Source: Strongylocentrotus droebachiensis (lineage: Eukaryota > Echinodermata > Echinoidea > Camarodonta > Strongylocentrotidae). From it: a DNA stretch of 64,000 nucleotides. This document shows positions 33,641-43,724 of this stretch, one piece after another. Both the position numbers and the translations under genes were made by a program. The stretch is from contig JAVYIG010007510.1 of NCBI GenBank assembly GCA_035222895.1, positions 37,074 through 101,073 on the forward strand. Direction: 5' to 3'. The notes beneath the pieces were generated by a model. It saw only the letters and a program-made list of their open reading frames with translations. It did no database searches and was not told the DNA's origin. Position 1 is the stretch's first letter. Each line of letters opens with the position of its first letter.

Positions 33641-33651
33641 CTAGGGGAGAG

Positions 33652-33690
<39 letters not shown>

Positions 33691-36600
33691 GATAGATGGA
33701 GAGGGAGAGGGGAAAGGGGTGGGGGGAATATGAATATACATCAATGGATATATATTTGTACTCTATTGACTCAATGGGAAGGCAACCCTGATGATAATTA
33801 GTTTGTTTTTTATTAGATCAGAACAATTAAAGTAACCGATCAGTGAAAGTCTTTAGCCAAATCTCTTTAAAAATAGGAAAGCTTTATATTTTGTAGTTAC
33901 GATCAATAAAAACAGGAATTGGCAGCTCTGTGACGGTTCTAGGACAATTACCCCCTGGGCAATCATCCCCCGGACAATTACCCCCCCCCCCCCGAGAAAA
34001 ATAACCCCCGAGGACAATTATCCCCCTTAATTTAGTGAACAAGCAGGAATAACAAAGGAGGAGACATTTTCAAAATGATAACAAATTAGAACTAGAAACG
34101 ATTTAACGTACTGTATACCGGCACCTCGCCGCCTAATATTACACAAATAGTGAATGATCATGAGTGCAATGGTACTAGATTCTGCACATCTCGTCTTTCA
34201 CCAAATCTTAAAATTACAGAAAGCTCTGAAACTTACTTCTTCAAGGCCTTTTGATAGGTAGCACCGTGCATGTACTGCACCTCAAAGTCTCCCAGAGGCT
34301 TGCTGCCTCGGGTGCTGAGGATCTTTGTGAATACCATGGTGTTCAAGGTCTGATCCTTGTTGGGTAGATTCTTGACGATGTCTGCCTCCGTGAGAGGAGT
34401 CTTGAGAAATAAAGAATACTAATATTCAAAAGTGGTTGTGTAACAATAAAAACAATAACAACAGCAACATAAATGATGGAATTAATAACAATAAGAATGT
34501 AATTTGATAATGATAACAGTAATAACAATGATAATCATTAACGATAATAAAAATAATAATCATAATGGTGATAAAATAGTGATAATACTTAAAGTAATAA
34601 TGATATATCGAAAATAATATCGCTAGTGATATTCGTTTGTCTCGCAATGTGGTCAATAAGGAATCTAAAAGATCACGACGTTTCGTATGCTACTGCGATA
34701 CTTCGTCAGGTGATAAAAACTATTGTAAGCAAGGGTCTTTTATACTTTACGGGAGGACCGGCGGAGCGGTCTATAATTCGATCGATAATTGGAACAATAA
34801 CGCCCAATGCCTATTGGTCGACGCACACGGTGATCGATCAATCACCAAGGCCGCTGGTTCGGCCGCTGGTTCGGCTGATGCACCAGGCCTATTGGCCGAC
34901 GCATACGGTACTCAACCAATCAACGGGCCGCTGGCTACGGGCCGTCTGCTGAATGGAATCGACCGTTGTTGGCTGGCAGGACGGCGAGTATCATGGCGGC
35001 GTATCGTCCGCATCCAAAATTCGGGGATATCGATCCCGTTGTCTCTGTTGAAATTATTAGGATTGAGACGGATATTGATAGCTTCTTTTACCCTCCGTGT
35101 ATACCAATGCCGTTCCTGGGAAAGGCACTGAACCCCGTCCCAGTCTGGTTGATGCTGGTTATCCCAAGCATGTTCGGCTACGGCTGAGTTGTCAGTTCGA
35201 CGGAGTCTGACGTCCCTCTTATGCTCAGTGATTCTTTCTTTTATCGGACGGGCAGTTTCACCGATGTAGGATCTATCACATCCTTTACAAGGGATGTTGT
35301 ACACAATGCCGTCCCGTCTATGTGGAGGAATTGGATCCTTGGGGCGTGTAAGTTGTTGACGTAGGGTGGTATCTGATCTGAAAACCGTTCGAATGCCATG
35401 GCTCTCTAGGCGGCGCTTGAGTTGTTGGGAGACCCCATCAATGTACGGCAAGACTGTAAAAGTCTTGTATACCTTCTGATCCCTGGGTTCCGACGATCTA
35501 TTCTTGGTATTGTGTATAAAACGGCGTGGGTAACCGTTGAGACTCAGGGCACTGCGAACACGGGTCCGTTCTTTGCATGGCTGTTGTGGACTTGTCACAA
35601 TGCGTGAAGCTCTGTCAAATAGACATTTCACTAGACCTCTCTTCACCGATATGGGATGGTGAGAGTCAAACGCTATGTACTGGTCTGTGTGGGTAGGCTT
35701 CCTATAGACTGAGGTGGAGAGCCTATGGTTGTCGTGTCTATGAACTAGAGTGTCTAAGAATGCTATCTTCCCTTCACACTCTATCTCTGATGTGAACTGG
35801 ATGGTTGGTTCAAGGCTATTCATGTGTTTAAGCAGCTTATCTGTTTCAGAGATGGGAACTATGATGAAGGTGTCATCTACGTATCTCTTCCAAACACGAG
35901 GCAAGCAAGAGAGGGGACATGTGTCCAACGCTTCTTCTTCGAAACTCTCCATGTATAGGTTGGCCACGACAGCCGAGACTGGACTGCCCATGGCTGCCCC
36001 TTCTGTCTGTTCATAGTATGAACCTTTATACAGAAAATATGTGGATCGTAGAACAAACTCGAGGAGTTGAGTGAGTTGTTCCGGTGAGAGTGCGGTACGG
36101 GTAGACAAATTGCTGTCTGATTGTAAGCGTTGCAATGTAGCATTGCATGCGCCCTCCCGTAAAGTATAAAAGACCCTTGCTTACAATAGTTTTTATCACC
36201 TGACGAAGTATCGCAGTAGCATACGAAACGTCGTGATCTTTTAGATTCCTTATTGACCACATTGCGAGACAAACGAATATCACTAGCGATATTATTTTCG
36301 ATACTATATTCCGCAATGAGTAATATATTTAGCATTAATAATGATATAATAATTGATAACAATACAAAATTACAATAATAATTATAATAACTATGATACT
36401 GATAAAAATAATAATAATAATAACAAACGTCATCATTATTATAATCATCATCATCATAATAAAAGTAGTAATAATGATAATGATAATCATAATAATAATA
36501 TTGATAGAAATTCAAGTGCCATACTCTTAGTTTGGCACCCCCACCAAACAAAATATACTCATGTAATAAAACCCAAGTCTAAAATGCGTGAGTCTGATCG

Positions 36601-39600
36601 GATGAAGGTTAAGTTACGTAATTTAAGGTTCAGAGTTGCTTATTTTATGGGGTAAATTTGAAAGGCTTCCATCGGCCAATCTATGGCTTTTGTTAAACAA
36701 TACAAAATAACTTCGCGTCTCGTTTAATAGCCGCAAATTAGCCGCATTTATCATTTTAATGTGTATATCTCGGGAGATAAATTTCCGAATGGACTTGATA
36801 TGCGCACTCGATCGTTGTCCCATCTCAATCTTACCTTATCCTGCGGCGGTGATCCATTCATCCAGAGAGGGTAGGCCGGGGGGAAACCATAGTTATCATA
36901 CTGGCCGAAGTTCGCTGCAGCATGAGCAGCGCTAAAGATAAAGATACAATCCGTAACAAAGGTGGTGATCTCTTCCGCGGTTTCAAAATGGCCATCATTA
37001 GGAAGTCCCTAAGAGAGAGAGAGAGAGAGAGAAAAAGAAAAATGGGTATCAGCGAATTTATTGATCAATCAATGGACGATGGTATGCGATAGGTCCATAG
37101 ATAAAAACGTTTCTACTAGTATAAACAAAACATTAGGCATACTTCCCATGAGCGTTTTTATTTCATCTTTTAATATTTGTATTTGTCAAATACAGGTCTA
37201 AAAAATCTTTAAAAAAAACTCTGAATCTCATTATTTCAGTAAAATAATACCATGCCTTTAAAACTTGTTTGCCCCTTTTCATGACATTATTTCTGAGAGT
37301 CATTAGCCCCATTTTTATTTAAAATGAGCTATTTTCACATTTTTGAAAACAAGATCCGTCTGTTGTAGAGCACGGTAAGCCTCAATACTCATTGAACAAT
37401 ATCAATGAGTTCTAATACGGGACCTCATAAAATGAATCAACCGCACATTTTTAAATATTGTTATATATTTATACTTGGAAATTATAACGTTGCTACCGAT
37501 TTGATCCGCTTTAAAATAAAAAAAAATTGTCTAAGGTCTCAGCATAACACCGATACCTAATTTGTCTCATACATTTTTGCTGCTTTTAAAGTGAAATCCT
37601 ATTTTCTATCCCCATGTTTAGTATTAAGCCTAAATTGTATGAGCCGCTACTCAGAGCTGAAGCGGCTACAGAGAGAAATGCGACGCGGCGCTCAAACTGA
37701 AGTGATATTAAAGTCATATTAATCCTCAAAAGAGTGGATTTTCAACCCTGCCATTTAGATAGTATGGAGTACCTTCATGTGACCTATGACCTCTCCCTCA
37801 AATTTGGGCTTGGTCCCCATGAACCGGATCCATTCCTGCAATTCATGGTCGGCAGCTATCTTCCCGGGAACATCTGGAAGTAAACAAACACGCATGAGAA
37901 AATAATAATGCAGCGATACGGTCTCATTGTATCTGCTTTATTGTTAGAATACATAATCTTAAGACACACATAACTTTTTTAATATCTTATTTATCAAGCC
38001 AACGTAAAATTGTATACGGTACATGTGGAATTTATGTTCGTTATCGAACGCATACCTTCGCGAACAGCTGCATTATGTAATCTTTTGTTATATGCATTCT
38101 CGTTATTCGAGATTCGAGCTTACACGCTCATTCTCGGTTATGCAGTCAGAGCTCTGTTACCCTCCCATCCCAAAATAACTTCCCTTTTAAAACTATTACA
38201 TATATCATATTAAAGAAGCAAATGCATAGCATTTATTTACACCGATCATTATTTGTGTCATGATCATGATCGTCAAAAGTTGTCGCCCTTTTATGCGTCC
38301 ACGCTATTTTTGTCGGTTTTGCTGTTTTGTTTCTTTTTTATATCTTCCATTTGGCAGAAGAATGGAGCAAGCTGTCCTCGCCACTCCAGGATCCATCATT
38401 ACAAGCCTTGGCAGTCTATGATCTTCCTTTACTCCTGATGACTGCCAAGGCATCTTCAACCACCAAGCAATACCTTCATTCTTGGAAAAGATGGGAGGAT
38501 TGGGCCACGTCTAAAAAAGGTGTGTCGGTTTTCCCGGTGCAATCCTTCCAATTATCTCTGTACATATCACATTTGGCTACAACCGGCATGAAGTTGCTTG
38601 CCGACTCTGCGACAGCAGCTATAAAGTGGGTCCACAACTTAGCAGGTCTGCATTCTCCTACCGATAACCCAATGGTCAAGCTCGCCCTGCAAGGTTTCAA
38701 ACGCGCCACATCTTCACCGACACTAAGAAAGCATCCGATCACCCCGGATATTCTGATGAAGATCTACGAGAAATACGGGCATGACCATGCTTCTCTAGCA
38801 GATCTACGGGTTTTGTTTGCGTGCTTCATTTCTTATGCTGGTTTCTTGAGATTTGATGATCTGAAAAATATTTCCAATAACGACCTCACATTCACATCTG
38901 ATCGTCTCGTCATTCATCTCGCGAGCTCAAAAACAGACCAATTTAGACAGGGGTCTGATGTCGTTATCGCTAGATCATTCAAGCAATCATGTCCAGTTCG
39001 TGTAGCTGAGAGATATCTTGCAGCCCTCCGAGATCCTCCGGGCTCGCTTCTACCTGTCCTTCGTAGACTATGCTCATCTACCAAAGGTTTAACTCCTACC
39101 GTTCACCCTCTCAGTTATACCCGTACCCGTGAAATAGTGCTAGACGCCATCAAGCCGTTTGTAACTGACATCTCAGCTTACGGTCTCCACAGCATGAGGT
39201 CAGGAGGGGCAACTGCAGCCTTAAACGCCAATGTCTCACCTTTTCTGATTTCGAGGCACGGACGATGGAAGTCGACAAAGGCCAGGAACGCTTATTTACA
39301 ACCCGACGCCAAGTCTGACCTCATACCTTCACAGAGCCTCGGAATTTGAATCACTATCGTTCGTATTTGACTATCTAGCACGTATATTCGTAGTATACTG
39401 CCAACAATTTCGCTATTTTACACGCATGTTTACATGACACCTACAAAACTCTTATCCAAAATAATTGTAGGTGCACGGTTTTTTCATAAACAAGGAACAG
39501 GGAGTGCGCCCTCGTTCAGTTCCCTTGGTCGCAACCACGTTTCCTCCAAAAAATAACAAATACATTGGGGGTTGTTCGTGGCCTCCGTAAACTAGTGTCC

Positions 39601-42600
39601 AACACTAGCTAGGCACTGGACGCCTTGTTTTCCATTTTCGCTAGGTTTATCCTTAAAACTAAATAAATAAAATAAATAAATATAGATAAATCGCACGATT
39701 AGCTTCCACCTAAAAAAATTGATGTATATATTTCGTGCGCATGTAATGCTTTCCGTAGGCGCCTAAATACAGCCTACCTGGTTCTACATATTTAAACGTG
39801 TCTCATGTTTACTGTCTATATTACACGTCGTGTTATTATCCATCAAATTTGAAAGAAGAATTTGTAAAAAGAAGAAGTGTAAACAAAATAAAGAAGAGTC
39901 AAGAGCCAGTACTGCTCCGTACCAATCTGTTCACCAATATCCTGTTTCAAACTTGTCATTTATTTTGTATTGAGGTAGATATAGAATATAAATTGACTTT
40001 CTGACGGAACGTAAGTGGAGGAAGAAAGAACATTTTATCTCCAGCTGCAACTGAGTTTACTATTCTGCGGCAATTAAGATATTTTATAGGTCCCGTGGTC
40101 TAGTAGATTAGTCACTGGACTGTGAAACACACGATAAACGGTTCTGGTCCCATTCGCGGCACTAACACTTTTTGACATTACATTCAATTGTCTCTTCCCA
40201 CCAAGAAGATAATGGGTATCTGTGGTGATCACCTGTTTTTGCCATTCTCCTTATGTTAAGGAGTAAAATGATCGACTCTTAGATAAATCAGTGCAGTTGA
40301 CGTTGAAATCTTTTAATCGTTGAGGTCTGTCCGGGATCATAAAGGGTGGCCGAATGATTCAAACGAGCCGTTGCAGGGGCGGATCTAGCTTTTTGCTAAG
40401 GGGGGGGGGGGGGGGTTTGACCAAAATAATGACGATGCGGAGCATCGTCCACGAGCCGCGAAGCGGCGAGCCGATTTTTTTGGGGGTGTTTATTTGAACC
40501 CCGTAAGTGATGTTTTCCTGGCATCTATTAACACAATGGAGACCATAAAAAGCAGTGCATGATAACGTCTTTTTAAATCAAGTAACAGTTTAATACATAG
40601 TTATATCCAGAGTTATCATGTGTTTGGTTAAGTTACCAGATGAGTTGAATATCTTCTCACAATATTTGCACTTGAAAGGGTTTCTCTCCAGCGTGCGTTC
40701 TTTTTTCTTTCTTTTTTTCTTTCTTTTTTTCTTTTTTTTTCCTTTTTTTTTTTTTTTGGGGGGGGGGCCGCCCAAGGGGGGGGGGGGTTGCAACCCCCCC
40801 AACCCCCCCCCCCCCTGGATCCGCCACTGCGATGAAATCTCGGAGGGATGCTCATGAATTGGCTGCTAATTTATCATAAATTGTTGAAGTCTGAATAAGA
40901 ACAGGGATTTCCAATGCCTTTGCTTATTAACGATAGGGGATGCATTAGGGAAGGATTTATCGTCATAGAGAGAACATTATTTTATTGATTCACCTGTAAT
41001 ATAGAAATTATTTGTCCGTTGGTTAAGAATAACAAGGATCATGTCACAACACAATTAAAGAAAACAAAGACGTACGTGTGCAATGACGATCGTTCATTAT
41101 GTGATTATTATTTTCTTTTAAATACAAAAACAAGGTTTAAAGAAAGTTATAAATCTAATTTGTGCCAGACGAAAATACGGGAAAAGGATATTGATTTCAT
41201 CAACTAAATAGTACTCTATAGCGTATGAGTGAACGAAATATTTATATCTATTAATGATTGATTCACATCACAGTCCCCCCCCCCCCCCCCCTCCTACACA
41301 TACACTATCGCCTCACAGTAGAACATTGGGCACAAATAAAACACTGAATCTCGCCCGACGCTTGCGTGGTACACACAAATGTAATCCAGGGCCCCTTCTT
41401 ATAAAGAGGTGCAATTGATCAAAATCAATCGCAATTAGTCCTCCAGTCAATCGCAAGTTTGCAGTCTTCTGTCTCTAAAGTACAAAGTTGCGATTGATAT
41501 CAACTCTTTATTAAGATGGGGCCCAGATCTGTTGAAATTAAATCAGTCATCCAAAGGGTGCGTTAGATCGTTCCTGATGGCAAGTGAATTTCCTCTCCTC
41601 TGAATTAAGAGAGTACGATCACGACTTCTTTTGAAAAATCAACCTAAGGCAATTTCGATGGCCTTTTTGTTTTTAAATCTGCGAGCAATACAATGGCATA
41701 ATCTGTTCATGATTACTATTAAAGGTAGAGTATTGAAATCGCACTTGACTTGATTTCTAAAAAGCGTTCGCGATTGTGGTTACTGTACCGTAATGGTGGT
41801 CCACAACTTCCTTGACGTAGTCGGATATTGCTTCACGTAGCAGCAAGGCGTCATCACGATAATGGTAGTTCGGTAGCACTTCAGGGTCAGAGACGCCCCT
41901 TACAAGAAGGTCAGTCGGAAGGGAGCCCTCCACGTCGAATCGCCATGTAGAGTAGGAGCGTTTGATGATATCTGCCATACCGACGGCGCCAATGGTCATA
42001 TTTATGTAGGTGAATTCGCCCGTTGCCAGCAAAGGCGTTATACCTTTGCTATAAAATGAATGATTTTGAATAAAATATATGGTAAAAACATGCCTTGGGG
42101 GTTCATAGTTAATTTCTTAAAAGTCTGTGTAGTCTTTTGTTGTATACTTATAGTAACGAATTGCTATTATCATTGTTATTATTGTGATCATTATTCCTAT
42201 TATCGTTATCCTTATCATTATTATTTTATGATAATATCATTATCATCAATAGTATTATGATTATATTGTTGTTAATATGTTTGTTATTATCATTATCATT
42301 AACATCTTTAACAATATACTGCAATGCTCAACATATAAAAGAACCTAACTAGTTGATGGCGAGGAGGTTCAAGAAGTGAGGAGCAAGAAGACGGAAGATG
42401 GGATGAGATGGAGACAGGGAACGATGCGCTGCTATGCAGATGATTTCACCAATGAGATGCGTGGATCCAATGTGGGAAACCGACTCATGGACGGCAGCAT
42501 CGCCCAAGTTGAAGTAACACTTGGCCAAGATCCACGTGTACTCGGGATCAGTCGGGTAGAACACCTGCAATAAAGCAAAATTCAAGGAATGAAGGCCGCG

Positions 42601-43690
42601 ATTCGTCCTCTTTTTTTTTTAAAGGGGGGTGGGGGACGCATTAAAGGGAAAGTCCACAATGATGTTATCTTGGTCTTAATAAAAGCAGGGAAAATGAGAT
42701 AATTACAACCATGAAAGTTCGAATAATATCCGATTTAAAAAAAATAGGAGAGTTATGAATTGATGAAGTTGTCATCAGTGATACAAAATTGGCAACACTT
42801 TGTGAGCTCCTCTCCAAAGTGCTCTGTACAGAAAATGTCATCAACTTTCATTTTGTTAGTTATTGATACGGAATAGTCTTGTGTGTCATACAGGGTACTT
42901 GTTACTTGGTTGGGTAATCCCTTTGGCAGCTCACTCAAGAAGTTATACTGGGATAAATCAATATACTTAATCAATATACAAAACGGATTTGCAATGGTCA
43001 TATTTAGGAATAATGTATGACTGAATTTTTTCTTAGTACAAGGCAAATTGGATGGGGAGCTCGCAAGATACATCACAGAGGTGAGAATTCGTGTTTAATT
43101 GAATTCAATTCCCATAACTTTCATATTTTGACTGGTTTTATGCAACTTTCAAAGAACTGATCATTCTCTCATTTTTCTACTTTTATCACAACCAAGATAA
43201 TACCGTTGTTGACTTCCCCTTTAAAGCATTTTCACCACGGTGCGTCAGAGATCGCACCAATCAATGACGCAGTCCTCCGCCATTCAGTACCATCATAATC
43301 CTCACCATCTTTATCAGCCTTACCATCATCCCATTTATCATCATCGCCATCTTTACCGCCACCACCATCGCCATCACATCATGACCATCATCATCACTAT
43401 TTTCATGATCGTCACCATCATCACCATCATCATCATCATCATCGCCGTCATAATCACCATCATCATCACCATCATCATCGCCATCACCATGACAACATCA
43501 CCATCATCACTATTTTCATGATCGTCACCATTATCATTATCGCCATCCATGTCCTCACCACCATCACTACCATCATCATCATCATCTTTAAAGCCACCAT
43601 CATCATCATCACCATCATCATCACCACCACCGCCATCAACGTCATCATCATCGTCACCATCATTGCCACCACCATCACACAATCACCGTC

Positions 43691-43724
<34 letters not shown>

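Larger units (their letters stand above)
34606..36303 (-). mobile_element. Penelope-like element with 151-bp inverted terminal repeats
   Basis: The left (34606-34756) and right (36153-36303) repeats are inverted copies of equal length. Between them lies an RT plus GIY-YIG ORF on the minus strand, truncated at its 5' side. Inverted pseudo-LTRs, frequent 5' truncation and a GIY-YIG nuclease are known traits of Penelope-like elements. It lies in LOX-A intron 10 (between exons 10 and 11), same strand as the gene. A/T-rich simple sequence flanks both sides (34430-34600, 36310-36510). Confidence 0.9.

Noticed and set aside
34637..35131. 164-aa plus-strand ORF (and 108-aa overlapping frame)
   Set aside because: Antisense of the Penelope ORF and its terminal repeat; no family resemblance.
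35877..36551. 224-aa minus-strand ORF
   Set aside because: Runs through the inverted repeat and A/T simple sequence (Tyr/Asp-rich); the true coding frame there is the Penelope ORF.
40092..40165. functional tRNA gene
   Set aside because: A- and B-box resemblance only; acceptor and anticodon stems do not pair, so a SINE remnant is more likely.
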